A stretch of DNA of 64,000 nucleotides from Diphasiastrum complanatum (taxonomy: Eukaryota; Streptophyta; Lycopodiopsida; Lycopodiales; Lycopodiaceae). Below the pieces are notes generated by a model. That model did not search any database, was not told where the DNA came from, and saw only the letters and a list, made by a program, of their open reading frames with translations. The translations under genes were made by a program, and so were the position numbers. How positions within the stretch are numbered: the stretch's first letter is position 1; each line of letters starts with the position of its first letter. Of this stretch, positions 49,023-60,915 are shown piece by piece. Location: assembly GCA_029204225.1 (NCBI GenBank), contig CM055102.1, forward strand, positions 319,501-383,500. The letters are read 5' to 3'.

Positions 49023-49760
49023 TGATCTGCCGTGGACGAGTTTGTTTCGTATCGCGAACGTATTTGTTTCTTTGTATTTTCTTGTGCGGAAGCTTACAGG
49101 ATCCTAGACATGTGATTACAGATCACAGAACAGATTTCATTCTAGCAATCAAGACAACGGAAGACAGGGAGATGCACGACATAAAGCAACTATATTATCA
49201 GTTTAATTTTTAGAGCGAGATGGTCAATGTCTCGCTCGTTGGCGGCCTGACGCTCTGCTCTTTCGCTGTGTTCTGCTCGTTGGCAGACTTTCATGCACAA
49301 CTATTTCATTTCTATTCTTTTTCTTTTCTGCTCTACTCACGCACATTCTCTGTATGTATTTTGATCCAGAAAAATAGTTTATATCTCCACTGTGTGGAGT
49401 TTACAAGATAGCTAAACAGAGAATTTCAAGAGTAGTTAACGCTAATCAACTAATCAGTTACTCTCCGTTATTGCTAGTCGTTTCAACTGGGCGTGAAGTT
49501 TAAGACTCCACGCCCGTTGAGCTGTCAGTTGGCAGCGAGAAAGATTTTCTTTCGTTTCTTTTCGTGTCGTGTCGTGTCTTTTTGGTTCTGGAGACATGTT
49601 TGACTTTCACGAATCATTCGACCTTCGAGTTTCGCTTCGCTTCGTGTCTAAGGATTTTTGAGGTACGTTGACTTTTGCGAATTGTTCGTCATTCGATCTT
49701 CGCTTCGTGTCCTTTCGTTTGGCATCGCGGCAAAGTTGCAGGAGTTCACCATTTCTGACA
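49023..49760 (-). repeat. Copia 3' LTR (minus strand)
   Basis: Right end ...TTTCTGACA at 49760 abuts CTCCCTCTTG, a purine tract on the minus strand. The left end is placed at TGATCTGCC (49023), where the gypsy frame stops; that boundary is less certain. About 738 bp, rich in TTCG words. Confidence 0.65.
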
Positions 49761-52705
49761 CTCCCTCTTGAACCTTGCAGCTTTGCACGTTTAATCCAAT
49801 TGGCTTTCTTTGCTTTGCGAAGAGTGGCTTGTCGAGCGGCTTCGTGAGCAGATCTGCAATCATGTCTTCAGATTTTATGTACAGGACCTGGAGCTCTTCT
49901 TTCGAGATCAAATCTCGAATGTGATGGCACTTCAGAGGTATGTGTTTTGTCTTTGAATGGAAGACTGGATCTTGGGACAGATAAATGGCACTCTGAGAGT
50001 CCATCATCATCGTGCATGGTCCTCCTTGTAGTATCCCAATTGCCTCCAACGTCATCTGCAACACTACCTCATTCGTCACTTTTGAAGCTGCGACGTATTC
50101 AGCTTAGCAAGAAGATTGAGCTACCAAGGTTTGCTTTTTGCATGTGCAGCTGATTGCAGCTCCGCACGCTATTGTACATCCTCCAGTTATGGACTTGCTG
50201 TTATCTTTGCAGCTCGCCCAGCTTGCATCACTGTAGTGGTGTAGCTCGAATCCTTTTATGTCGTTTTTTGCTCTGTAAGTTAATCCTATATTCTGGGTAC
50301 CTTTCAGATATTGTAGGATTCGTTTTGCCATTTGCCAATGTGCCATGCCAGGATGGGAAGAGAATTGACTTAAGACGTAGACAGAGAAAGCTAGATCGGG
50401 TCTGGTACAAATTGTAAGGTACATCAGACTACTGATTAGATTTTGGTTGGGTATACCTGCCATCTTCTGTTCTTCCTCTTCTGTTTTTGGGCAATCTTGC
50501 TTCGTCAGCTTGGCTCCAACTATCATTGGTGTGGCCTTTTCTTTGCAATCCATCTTGTGATACTGTTTGAGCACCTTTCTAGCATAATCAGACTGACTCA
50601 AGTGCATTTCGCCTTTTATTCGATCTCTTCTCATTTCCAGCCCGAGGCATTTTGTTGCTTTTCCTAGATCTGTGATTTCATAATTTTCAGAAATCTGACT
50701 CTTTGTGTCTTTGATCAACATCAAGGAATTTCCTATCATAAGGGAATCATCCACGAAAATAGTCAGTATCACAAAATCTTTGTCTACTCTTTTTATGTAG
50801 ACATTACAGTCCGGTTGTGTAGGATTGAAGTCTAAAGACTTCAAGAGACTATTGAGCTTCTTGCACCAAGCTCGTGATGCATGTTTTAGACCATAAATGC
50901 ATCTGTGCAACCGACAGACATATTGTCGATTGTCGGGGTCTTCAAATCCTTCAGGTTGCTTCATGAAGATTTCTTCCTCTAGATCTCCCTGGAGAAAGGC
51001 TGTCTTCACATCAATCTGGTAATTTCCAGATTGTGTTGTGTGGCATATGCAAGGAGTAGTCGTATGCTTGTCATCTTGACCATCGGCGAATATGTGTCGA
51101 AATAATTAACACCATATCTTTGTGTGTAGCCTTCGCGACAAGCTTTGCTTTGTAACGGCCAACGATGCCATCTGATTTCATTTTCTTCTTGTACACCCAC
51201 TTGCAGTTGACGATCTTTTTGTTTTCTAGCAGTGGCTCTAGTGTCCATGCCTCGTTTCGCCTCATCGACTCGATCTCCTCTGACATTGCCTGCTTCCAGA
51301 AATCTCCCTCTGGACTCTAGACAGCTTCTTGAATGTTGTTGGCTCTTCAGTGAAACTGCAGTACTCGAATTGCATGTCTTCACTCCACCGAAGATTGTCA
51401 GCGTAACGATATGGAGGTCTTCTTTGTCTTGTTGACCTTCTGGGTTCGTTTCGTCGCTGCTTGAACGTTTCTTGTTCGTGGGGTTGATCTTCTGCTTCCT
51501 GCTCCTCTGGAGTCTGTGGCTCAACATTCTGATTTGACGTCTATCCTCGATCTCCCTCTTGAATTGGCAGCAGTGTGAAGATCTCATGGTCTCTTTCATC
51601 TTTTAGTCTAGGGAATGTGGACTCATCAAACTTCACATCTCTACTCAAAACAACTTTTTTTGTAGTTGAGTTGTAGAGCCTGTACACTTGTGATCCGTTC
51701 GAGTACCCGACCATGATCGTTTGCTTTGATTTATCATCGAGCTTGCTTCTCTTTTCTTTTGGAATGTGCTTGTATGTTGTACATCCAAACACACGTATGT
51801 ATGATAGATCAAGCTTTCTACCTGTCCACATCTCGTATGGTGTCTTATTTTCCAGCGTTGTCGTTGTTGATCTGTTCTGTAGGTGTACAACTGCAGCTAT
51901 TGCCTCAGCCCAGAATTGACTTGGCAATTGAGCCTGTGCCATCATGCATCTGGCTCCTTCGACTAGCGTCCTGTTTCTTCTTTCCGCGACACCATTATAT
52001 TTTGGTGTGTACGCAGGAGTGAACTGATGCTCGATCCCTTGTTCTTGGCAGAAATTTGAAAATTCTTTGCTCTTGTACTCACCTCCATTGTCAGATCTGA
52101 TGATCTGAATCTTCTTTGAAGTGTGTCACTCTGCAAATGCCACGAACTTCTTGAAGGAATCAAATACTTCAGATTTCTTCTTTAGGTAGTAGATCGTAGT
52201 CATCCGGCTGTAGTCATCTATGAACGTCAGGAAATACCTCGATCTTGAGAGCGAATCCATTTTCATCGGTCCACAGACATCTGCGTGGACGAGCTCAAGA
52301 ATTCTTTGGCTCTTCTTCCCTCATGTGTGAATGGATTCTGATGTTGTTTGCCTTTCTGACAGGCTTCGCAAAACTCAGTATCGGGTCTTGATATCTTTAG
52401 ACCTGTGACTATGGCTTTCTTACACATGTCATACAGGCTCCTCATATTCAGATGATACATTCTCTTGTGCCAGAGCTGATCTTCATTCTTTGATGCATTT
52501 AATATGCTAACAGAGTTACTGATTATCTTGGCTTGGTAGAGATTTCCTTCTTTGCATCCAACCGTTAGCAATTTATTTGTTGCCATCGAACAAAACTCGA
52601 ATTCCAAGATCTGCCATCTTGGAGACTGATAGCAGATTTTTTCTTAGTGAAGGCACGTAGAGTGCTCCTGGCAGCTTTGCTTGACCTGACAGTGTTTTCC
52701 TATGT
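49648..52705 (-). pseudogene. Copia polyprotein, protease end to RNase H
   Basis: Minus strand from 52705: LPGALYVPSLRKNLLSVSKM (after protease), LWHKRMYHLNMRSL and CEACQKGKQH (GAG-pre-integrase), FLTFIDDYSRMTTIYYL, IIRSDNGGEY, YNGVAERRNRTLVEGARC (integrase Asp and Glu), NKTPYEMWTGRKLDLSYIRV; RT NEAWTLEPLLENKKIVNCKW, GYTQRYGVNYFDTYSPMVK, TAFLQGDLEEEIFMKQPEGF, active-site FVDD; RNase H SDASWASCKDNSKS, MMMDSQSAIYLSQDP, DLLTKPLDKPLF. Stops or shifts at about 52120, 51590, 51010 and 50100. The last frame passes the LTR start (49760) and ends 49648. Truncated at about 52705, so gag and 5' LTR are gone. Confidence 0.92.
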
Positions 52706-53589
52706 TGTTGCTCTGACTCCAAAATCAAGGTATGAGAAGGTACACCCTAGACGACTATTAGAGGTTATCAGAGTATATTTTTTCCCTGGGTGGAATCTTC
52801 TCCAAAGATAGTATGACGAGTACAAAGCTTTTTCCAGTATTGGATTGCATGACTTCATGGGGTTAATGTCATATTTAATGAAGTTGGGACAATGTATATG
52901 GTTTTGAGGACCGACATACATTCTTTGTATAGATTTGTCTCCTATAATATCCTACTTTGCTTCCACTAGTATGCATAATTTGTGATTGTTCATAGAACGT
53001 TAATCACTTAATTCATTGTGAATGTTTTCACTTCTAGTTTATCTTGAATTTCAACATGTGTGTCATAGGTTATCAAAGTAGATACCATAGCCTCCATGAA
53101 ATTTCACCCAATATTCAAAATTTTTTAAACTCTTACTTTAATAAAACTTAAAATATGTCCAAATGTACAAAGGAACCAAGTCCGGTATTTTTTATAAGAA
53201 TAACGATTAGAACATCTTGAACAAGAAGAAGAGTGACCACTCCTAAAACTTGAACTGATTCAACTAATGAATTGCTCTCTTAAAATGAACTAATCTACTA
53301 ATCTATTTATAGTTGTTGATGGCATAGCCCTAACGGAATGCGCCGTCATCCACCTGGCAAGTGCCATCTGGAAATATGGGGTTGGACCCGAAATATGTAA
53401 TGGATAAGACTCAACAACCAAATCTGTCGAAGTCATTATTTGGTAACCCTTGAATAATAGTTTAGGTCCATTCGACAATACTACAGAATGATTTAAGGAA
53501 TGAAATCCAACACTACCTCTTAATGTGAACTTATAAAAATTCAAGTATTAAGTTGAGCATATTGCTATACTTATAATGATTATCGAATG
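52706..53589. other. Unassigned AT-rich region
   Basis: No gene supported. GAACTTATAAAAATTCAAG and nearby text could belong to an LTR. The abrupt change at 52705 marks a recombination or insertion junction. Confidence 0.35.
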
Positions 53590-53730
53590 ATGTTGTCATG
53601 AACTCTATATAGCAAAAGATTAGAATAATCTCCCTTTCGAGTACTTTGTCTTTGATGAAATTATACTTTATCTCAATGTGCTTCCTCCAGAAATGACACC
53701 TAAAATTAATAAATATAGCAATTGTACTAT
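53590..53730 (-). pseudogene. Copia RNase H scrap
   Basis: Minus strand HFWRKHIEIKYNFIKDKVLE fits the conserved end of copia RNase H (S/T-KHIEI-YHFI). Only about 45 codons, flanked by unrelated sequence. Confidence 0.65.
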
Positions 53731-53739
53731 GATTGTCTC

Positions 53740-54550
53740 AAAAGACGAAAGTTTCTTGTAACTGGCTAAGATTGATGTCTCGCGAAACTGAGAAGCTTGA
53801 ACACGAACTCGAATTCGCGAAATTGAGAAGCTTGAACAAGAAACTCGAACAAATAATTGTCGTGAAACTATCACGAACAATTCTTGTTCAATCTTGAAGC
53901 TCAAAGCTCGAAATTATCGCGAACTCAAAATATTTGCGAATTTGTCTCAAAAGATCAAGAAGACTATCGCAAAGCAAAAACTGTCAAAGATACTGTCGCG
54001 AATAAAATATTGTCGCGAATCTTTTGATGAACATCAAATCTGTCACGAACAGAGAATATTTCAAGAATCTTTCGCAAATCTTTCAAGAACAGCGAATGTG
54101 TCATGAACAGAGAATCATTCAAGAATCTTTTGCTTATCGGTTGCGAATCTTTCGACCTTGAGAAATCAGAATGTTGTTGAATATCAACCGTCAAAACGAA
54201 TGGATTCTGTTACAGAAGGAAAAAGGCCAAATGACCTATCCTGTAACAATATAAATACATGTGCACTTATTGTAATAAAACACACTCTCAGATTTAAGCT
54301 CAGACTCAGACTCAGAATTATAAAGATTTGTTTTCGGATCAAAGTTTTAGTCGTTTATCTGATTATCTAATTGTCTATCACATTTCCAATTTTCACACTC
54401 ATATTTTTGCACGCATAATTTAATCATAATAGAACTGCTCTATTAGTACATAGATCAGATTCAGACATGATTAAAAACGTTGATATTGGTTTGATTTGTT
54501 CAACCTCCTATCGTGTTCTCTGAGGAAGAATTCGTAGGACCTTTCTCACA
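53740..54550 (+). repeat. Copia LTR rich in GAA/TTC palindromes
   Basis: Ends TTTCTCACA just before ATGGTATCAGAGC. The left boundary is estimated. Between about 53800 and 54140 it is crowded with alternating GAAC/GTTC and TTCAAGAATCTTT units resembling heat-shock elements. AATATAAATAC at about 54248 is a likely TATA box. Confidence 0.65.
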
Positions 54551-54551
54551 A

Positions 54552-54563
54552 TGGTATCAGAGC
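54552..54563 (+). promoter_or_regulatory. Copia primer-binding site
   Basis: TGGTATCAGAGC directly after the LTR. Confidence 0.92.
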
Positions 54564-54616
54564 AAAAATAGTGATACACAGTGAAATCAAACAGCCTTAT
54601 ATCCATCAATTGGAAG

Positions 54617-55170
54617 ATGTCTTCGATCAGCAGCATTCAGTCTAAGATCAGTACGATCTTGGATGCGGAAGGTTCGAACTATTTAGTCTGGAAGTTAAAG
54701 GCTTAACTCGTACTGAAGGGCAAAGGTCTTTGGCAATGGGTAGAACCATCAGAAGATAAGCCAATTGCTCATGGCAAGGAACTTCGTGAATGGATGGAGA
54801 AAAATGACAAAGCTATAGCAATTATTGCGTCTTCAGTGCATGACAACATAATGCTAGATCTTTCTTCGACTTCAAACGCGAAAGAATTGTGGGAAGAACT
54901 ACGAACCAAGACTGAGACTCGATCTCGTAATCAAGTCATGTTCTTGGAAGACCAACTGACTTACCTACAATGGGATGGCAAAGACCTGACCACATTTGTA
55001 CGAAAGATAAAAGATTTGTTTATTTCTTTGCAGAATTCCGGCACCGAAAATGCAATCTCAAAGGAAAAATAGCTTAGCTATTTTCTTCGAGCCCTACCCA
55101 GATCATTCCATACAACTCGAACTTTACTGGCAAAAGATTCGACAATGACATTTCAAAAAGCGATAGATGG
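54617..55170 (+). pseudogene. Copia gag fragment
   Basis: MSSISSIQSKISTILDAEGS, NYLVWKLKA then a stop, LKGKGLWQWVEPSEDKPIAH, HDNIMLDLSSTSNAKELWEE, TYLQWDGKDLTTFVRKIKDL, a TAG at 55070, then YFLRALPRSFHTTR. This is the UBN2-type Gag with two stops. It is cut at about 55170 before any zinc knuckle. Confidence 0.88.
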
Positions 55171-56050
55171 ACCTAAATTGGGTCCTAAGTTCTAGAGAGA
55201 GGAGAGAGAGTCATCTCTCTCACCTATTTTAGGCTGAAATTCGTGGAGAACAGGTTGGAGAAACCTATTGTATGATTCATTGAGATCAATAGATCATTGT
55301 CATTATTTCTTCCTCCATTGAGAGCATTGTCTTGTGTATTGTCTTCAAGCTTCTGTGTATGATCTTAAGAGGTTTTCAAAAGTGGTAGGTTGTTGTTGGG
55401 AGCCTTGTTTGCTGTTATTTTTGGCTGCCATCAGTACCTTTTAGTAGTTTCTTTTGTCTCTTGAATGCTTTGTCAAGTTCATGTGTATCAAAGGTAGCAT
55501 TAGGATGCTTTGCCATTTCTAGCTTTTGTAGCTTGTTGTGCAAAGATCTTAGCCAAGTATTTTGGGAGCAAGATCGACTTTTTTCACAAAAATCATGTGC
55601 CCTTATGGATGGAACATGAAAATCTTGATCCTTCTTAGATGGAATCTTCAAGAGTTTTCTATCTCCTCAGGTGCTCATTCTCTTGAGCTATGGAAAGAGA
55701 GGGCTCTAAAGTTGAATTCAACGAGAAAACATAGATTAAGCTTTGACGAATCACATATCATGAAAATTACTAGCATGCTCTCTCCTCTCCACTTGTCGAG
55801 ATGACTAGCTGGCAATGGGACGTACCATTAGAACATAAAAGCTAGATCCCAGATAGCGAGCGACATTATGAGTTGCATGGAGACCAAATTAGATGTGACA
55901 ATGCTCAAAAAATTGTCAATACCACACATAATTGCCTTTTGTTGGAAGTTTGAACCTATTTCACATTTTTTTTAGCTTATCGATTTGCTTTTGGTCTAAA
56001 AAAGTGGCTCTGGTTTGATATTTGTTTGTATTCCAAAAAACATATACCCC
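55171..56050. other. Unassigned region, possible LTR debris
   Basis: GGTCCTAAGTTCTAGAGAGAGG to about 55400 has LTR-like composition. Short frames at 55415-55651 (minus) and 55562-55804 (plus) lack recognisable motifs. No gene supported. Confidence 0.35.
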
Positions 56051-56054
56051 TCTC

Positions 56055-56115
56055 CCCCCCCCCCCCTTCTCTTAAAAAAACAAGTGTCTTTGGAAAGTGG
56101 TTATCAATATGAAAA

Positions 56116-56170
<55 letters not shown>
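56055..56170. repeat. Poly-C tract and (CT)26 microsatellite
   Basis: A run of C at about 56055-56066, then CT repeats 56119-56170. Confidence 0.96.
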
Positions 56171-56172
<2 letters not shown>

Positions 56173-56674
56173 GGTTGTGATGTAGCTCAATCGTTTGGGC
56201 AAGTGTTAGTGGAGAGATAATTAATTTCAATAGGAATGTTATGGGAAGATATATTCTCGGCAAAAAGTTTTAACAATACAAGACAATCTCATGAACCCAT
56301 CCATGGTAGTTTCTAGAATAGTTTGAACCTTCAACAATTATCTCAAACCGTTGAACTTACGCTTTGCACTCCCCCCTATATCTGCTAATTCACTCCTCCA
56401 AGGTCCTTCAGACCCTCATGGCTAGATGTCTGCCACGTTCTGAGGTGGTCAAGATGACCCGTTCACTGCATGACACGTGGAAAATCCGATATGGTCTCTA
56501 GAGTATCCAACGGTGGCTGGCTAAAATGACCTGCGTGCCATTGCCAGCAGCAGACTGGGGTAGGGCGATCGCGAGAGGAGGCAGCGGGCATAAAGAGATT
56601 CAATACAATACGAGAAAAGCACACAAGAGAGCAAAGAGAGGGGAGGGAGAGGAGAGGAGAGGGGAGGCGAGGAG
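56171..56674 (+). promoter_or_regulatory. Promoter and 5' UTR region of FAM10/HIP gene
   Basis: Lies directly upstream of the HIP start. The last ~100 bp are purine-rich (GGAGGGAGAGGAGAGG), typical of plant 5' UTRs. Contains GACACGTGG at about 56471, an ACGT-core (ABRE/G-box-like) motif. No clear TATA box. Confidence 0.5.
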
Positions 56675-56784
56675 ATGGATTCAAGCAAGGTGGCGCAGTT
56701 GAAGCTATTCGTGCAGCAATGCGAGGCGAATCCTGCCGTGCTGCAGGATCCTCAGCTCCGCTTCTTTCGCAACTACTTGGAAAA
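56675..56784 (+). CDS. FAM10 / Hsc70-interacting protein (HIP), exon 1
   Basis: MDSSKVAQLKLFVQQCEANP begins the conserved HIP N-terminal dimerisation domain; it continues with LRFFRNYLE, matching the family pattern L-x-x-F-x-x-x-C then F-F-R-x-Y-L-E. The exon ends in phase 2 at AA|GTAGGT. HIP (FAM10 in plants) is a cytosolic TPR co-chaperone that binds the Hsp70 ATPase domain and stabilises its ADP state. I find no later exon (the SLGA segment, TPR or STI1/DP domain) in the remaining 7 kb, so the first intron is over 7 kb and filled with retroelements, or the gene is truncated. Codon use is GC-richer than the transposons around it. Confidence 0.8.
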
Positions 56785-57530
56785 GTAGGTTTCCTTTTTC
56801 TTTTGCGATTTATTCATCTATGCACAAAGGAATATACTAGCCAATGCACGATGAAGAGTTTCTAGACCTTCTTTTTTTGTTAAAGACTTGAAAATGCACT
56901 CTGTGCTTGCTGGGATAAGCATTGCCAATTTTGCACCGATTTAGGAAATTACCGTCATCAGAATATGGCAGTCGTTTAGAATAGGACCTTACAGAATCCC
57001 AGGAGGAACTTCAGTTCTTTTTACTAACAACTTACTGATAGAGGTAATAAGGATACGTAATTTCTAGACAACTTTTTTGACGCCCACAGTTTTCTTGGGT
57101 AGGTAACCTTATCAGATCTAATAACTTTTTCGAGGAGTAAATTTTCAGATATTCTTTAAACAGTGGAAGGTTACCACCCTAGTCCTTCCTTGGTTTGAGA
57201 CATGGTTCCCACCAATGTTGCTTCCACACTCCTGTGCGGATATTTGAAGTATCTCAAAGTTTGCCATATCTGTACATCAAGAAAAATATGTTTTCTAGAG
57301 CTATAATAGAAAGATAAACAAGTGCTTAACATAATATGAAGCACTTTACAAGTTACAACTTTATTAGCATGATGGAATAATGCTTTCGACTACTTACTTG
57401 GTAAGTGGTTTGACGCTCTTTATAAATACTTTAGAAGTTTAAGGTTCATACAGTTGCATACGGTTGTATTGTTTTGTTTTCTAGACCTTATTTTTCATAG
57501 GACTCATTCCTTGGAGTTGGATATAGTTGG
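56785..57530 (+). other. Presumed HIP intron 1, start
   Basis: No gene or repeat recognised; AT-rich with T-rich stretches consistent with an intron. Confidence 0.4.
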
Positions 57531-57539
57531 TCTGCCGAT

Positions 57540-57990
57540 TCCACTTCGATATTTGGACTCTAGTCATTCGCATGGTCTTATATTGCTATTGGGCCAGACA
57601 CCAGCTTGCAATTGAGATAGGCCGTTTTTAGGGTATCCCTCAAGTAGAGAGGCTTTGCCAGTTTTGTACTCTGGGTGAGGTTGAGACTAAGTATCACTTT
57701 CTTTCAAGATGTCCTATATAATATGAGATCAGAGGGAAATTCTTTTGTCTCTTCAGAGATTCCCTAGTCACATTACGTTCCTTCATCACATATGTGGATC
57801 CACACTGCATTGCTCTCATGATTCATGAGATGTTTATACTTTGGAGCAGCCTAGGCATACACAACAACGTCATACTTCACAACTCAAGATTACCTCTTTC
57901 TTCTTTGGGAGAAGATTTTGTGATGTTCTTGAGTCCGATGACGAGTGATATTTCTACCTGGGACCAACATAGAGATTAGCAACTTTGTAT
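57540..57990 (+). pseudogene. LINE 3' end fragment
   Basis: CTLGEVETKYHFLSRCPIYY then EIRGKFFCLF and LVTLRSFITYVDPHCIALMI, the C-terminal (zinc-binding-like) part of a non-LTR retrotransposon ORF2, plus strand, with stops on both sides. Confidence 0.65.
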
Positions 57991-58242
57991 ACAACAAATT
58001 ATCAGAGACACCAGACACACCCTGAGGTCATGTACCCAGTGATTACATACTCAACATCCAGATCGATGACAATGACAACGATCCACTGCGGACACACTTT
58101 TGGGATTGCTCACATCACAATTTTCTTCAATAGGATTGGATGATGACAACACTACTTTTCTACAGTTATATCTATGTTTTTATTCCAGAGATTTTTCCCA
58201 CTTACTTCTAGTTTTCTTGTAGGCATTTATAGTTTTGGAAAC

Positions 58243-58688
58243 TGTTAGAAATAAATGACCATGCTAAAGTTAATCCATAGGTTACTTTGACCCAAAAGGT
58301 CGAGATTTGTGTAACCATGGGTATTCAGTTATTTAGGCCATGTTAAGTTTGTCTTAACTTCAGTTGGACCCAATTTTGGTCATTTAGTGACTCGTGGGTC
58401 CTTAGGGGTCTAATTTTGTTTAGGGGCCTTATCTCGACTTTTGGGGCTGCCCTACATTTAGTAAGTGGTTAAGCTTAGGGTTTGTTGGCACTTGGCCACA
58501 TCCATGTAGAGTACTTGTATGCTCATTGTGTATACCATCTTTACATTTGCTAAACCATTGCTCTCCATATCCTACTTGCATTACTGCTTTCTCTCTCTCC
58601 TTGAGGGCGCCTATCCTCTTTCCCTCATTTGTCTTGTGGAGATTGTTTGATAGTTAGATCTTGGTGCCTTGGCTCTTGTTTTCCTACA
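58243..58688 (+). repeat. Copia LTR (446 bp)
   Basis: TGTTAGAAATAAATG to TTTTCCTACA, followed at once by TGGTATCAGAGC. No second copy is identified in the window. Confidence 0.88.
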
Positions 58689-58700
58689 TGGTATCAGAGC
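58689..58700 (+). promoter_or_regulatory. Copia primer-binding site
   Basis: TGGTATCAGAGC next to the LTR CA end. Confidence 0.92.
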
Positions 58701-58799
58701 AACCGGATCTGCAGCAAGCTTGTATGTTGGCGCTCTACCAAAAGAGGAGCTACTCTACTTTGTGATCTGAATATTCAGCATCCTGCTGATTTTTCCAAG

Positions 58800-59825
58800 T
58801 GGAGTTTGGATTAGCTTTTTTGTCTCTTTTCAGGTTGAAGGAGCCCGCCCATCATGGATCTTGGAGGAGCAATTTTCGGCGCCCAAAAATCAGCATCTCA
58901 AATCTGATTTTTTGCAGCCAGTTTTCAACAAGTCTTGTCTTGAGGAGGGCGCCCAAAAATCTGCTTCTAATTTGGGTTTTGGAGCCTTCTTACTTTGCTG
59001 ATTTTTCAGGTTTGCAAACTTGGAGGAGGGCGCCCAAAATTCAGCTCAGTGAAGGTCGGTTGGATGGCACAAACTGCTCCTTGTGGAGTTATATGATGAA
59101 GAATCTTCTCATAGCGAAAGGGCTATGGGATTTGGTCAATGGTGATGAGGAAAGGCCTCCTTCTTTGGCACCTACTACACCTCGTGGATCATCATCATCA
59201 TCATCATCTTCTACATCTTCGGAAGAACAAAAGAAGTGGGATAGAAGGGATGCACAAGCACATTCTATGGTTGCTCTTGCGGTGAAAAGATCTATCTTAC
59301 CTCATATTAGATCTTGTAAGACATGTAAAAGTGCGTGGGAAACACTCAATACGATGTATAGGGTCAAAAATCTAGCAAGAGTGGTGTATCTCCGAAATCA
59401 ACTTTCTATGTTGAAGATGTAAGAAGGGGATGTAGTGACCAATCACTTGACGAAGATCAAGGATCTTCGTGAGGAGCTTCTCAATATTGATGAGATAATT
59501 GAGGATGCTCAATTTGTTTCCATTACTCTCAACTCATTACCTTCCTCTTATCTTCCATTTGTTTCATCTTTGAGTATCTCTGTTAGGGGACATCAACTCT
59601 CCTTTGATGAACTTGTTGGGTTGCTTCTTCAAGAGGAGCAACGAGGCAAAACTTTGCGGGTGACACTCAACAAGATCAAGCTTTCTTCACGAAAGGGAAG
59701 GGCAAGGGCAAAGGCAAGTCAAAAAGAAAGGGGAAGCCTCCTTTCAAGGATGAGCAAAAGCCCATTGGAGGTCAAAATGTCAACACTCAAAAGAAGAAAG
59801 GGAAGTGCGTAAGAATAAGCTTGCG
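58800..59825 (+). pseudogene. Copia gag
   Basis: After a leader with repeated GGCGCCCAAAA words comes GRLDGTNCSLWSYMMKNLLI, AKGLWDLVNGDEERPP, a Ser run coded by repeated TCA/TCT, KSAWETLNTMYRVKNLARVV, a TAA at 59420, then TKIKDLREELLNIDEIIEDA, LNSLPSSYLPFVSSLS, LVGLLLQEEQRGKTLR and a basic tail. The zinc knuckle and all of pol are missing; another LTR begins at 59863. Confidence 0.88.
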
Positions 59826-59862
59826 AAAGAGGAGAGTAAAGGAATTGATATTAGTGCTTCAC

Positions 59863-60276
59863 TGTTAGGAATTAATGTGTATTTGACCTTAATGATAGTT
59901 TGGCCATGCTTGCGTGCTATTTCAGGGGCCATTCTATTTATAGTAAATTTGTTTTTTTAAGGCTTATGCATGTAGGTGGGCGCACTACAAATAGATTAAG
60001 ATCTATTTAGTACTTAGTTCATTTTTGGTCTTTACCAAATATAGGTAGTATTATTAGCCATTAGCTTTTGCTATTTTGCTATTTGCTTTAGGCTCTTAGC
60101 TTTTCTCATTCATTAGAGAAACTATTTAAGTAGGCTGGCGCCCCACCACAATCATTCCATTATGCTAGAGCAATTGCTCAATTTTCCTATGATCTGAATT
60201 CTCTCTATGCTTGGTTTTGTGTGAGTGCTAGTAGGACTAGTATCTTCATCTAGAATTTGTATCACAAATTCTGACA
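59863..60276 (+). repeat. Copia-type LTR (414 bp)
   Basis: TGTTAGGAATTAATG to AAATTCTGACA, followed by TGGTATCAGAGC at 60277. It differs from the LTR at 58243 beyond the first bases. Confidence 0.88.
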
Positions 60277-60288
60277 TGGTATCAGAGC
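60277..60288 (+). promoter_or_regulatory. Copia-type primer-binding site
   Basis: TGGTATCAGAGC directly after the LTR. Confidence 0.92.
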
Positions 60289-60479
60289 AGGCTCTTTGGT
60301 GAGAGAGAGAGTTTGTATTTGCAGGTGTGCAATCAGATTGGAGGAGCTGAAGCTGCGTGTGGAGTCAACGTTGTTAGGAAAACAACAGGAATCTTCTAGG
60401 AGAAGATTGACGGAAAGTTATTGGCTGTCGACAGATCTGAATCAGAATTTTTTTGGTTGTTTGCTAGTTTTCTGGTGCA

Positions 60480-60915
60480 GGTCACATTTGGAGCAGGTGC
60501 ATCTGAGGGAGGCAGTATTTGAACAGGTGACTTCTGAGACAGGCAGATCTGAACAGGTGCTTTTCAGGTGCATGCAGATCTGAACAGGTGCTTTTCAGGT
60601 GCATGCAGCTCTTCTGAGGGCGGCAGTACTTGAACAGGTGCTTTCAGGTGCAGGCAGATATGAACAAGTAGTTTTCAGGTGCATGCAGATTCGGACAGGC
60701 AGCATCTCAGGTAGGCGGACCTGGTGCAGGTTTGGACAGGCAAAATCTGAGGTAGGCAGACCTGGTGCAGGCGGTAACTGAGCAGGTGCAGGAGCATCTG
60801 AGGAAGGCAAACCTGGTGCAGGTTCAGACAGGCAGTACCAGGACAGGTGATATCCAGGGAAAGCTGTTTTTGGAGAGGTCTATTTTTGGACAGGTGATAT
60901 CCAGGGAAGGCTGTT
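60480..60915. repeat. Imperfect minisatellite in element leader
   Basis: Repeated units of roughly 25-35 bp built from GCAGATCTGAACAGGTGC, TTTTCAGGTGCA, CATCTGAGG and GACAGGTGATATCCAGGGAA. At least a dozen units. Short frames across it are repeat-driven. Confidence 0.85.

Noticed and set aside
60480-60915. CRISPR-like array
   Set aside because: Units are imperfect, contiguous and without unique spacers; this is a minisatellite in a eukaryotic LTR element.
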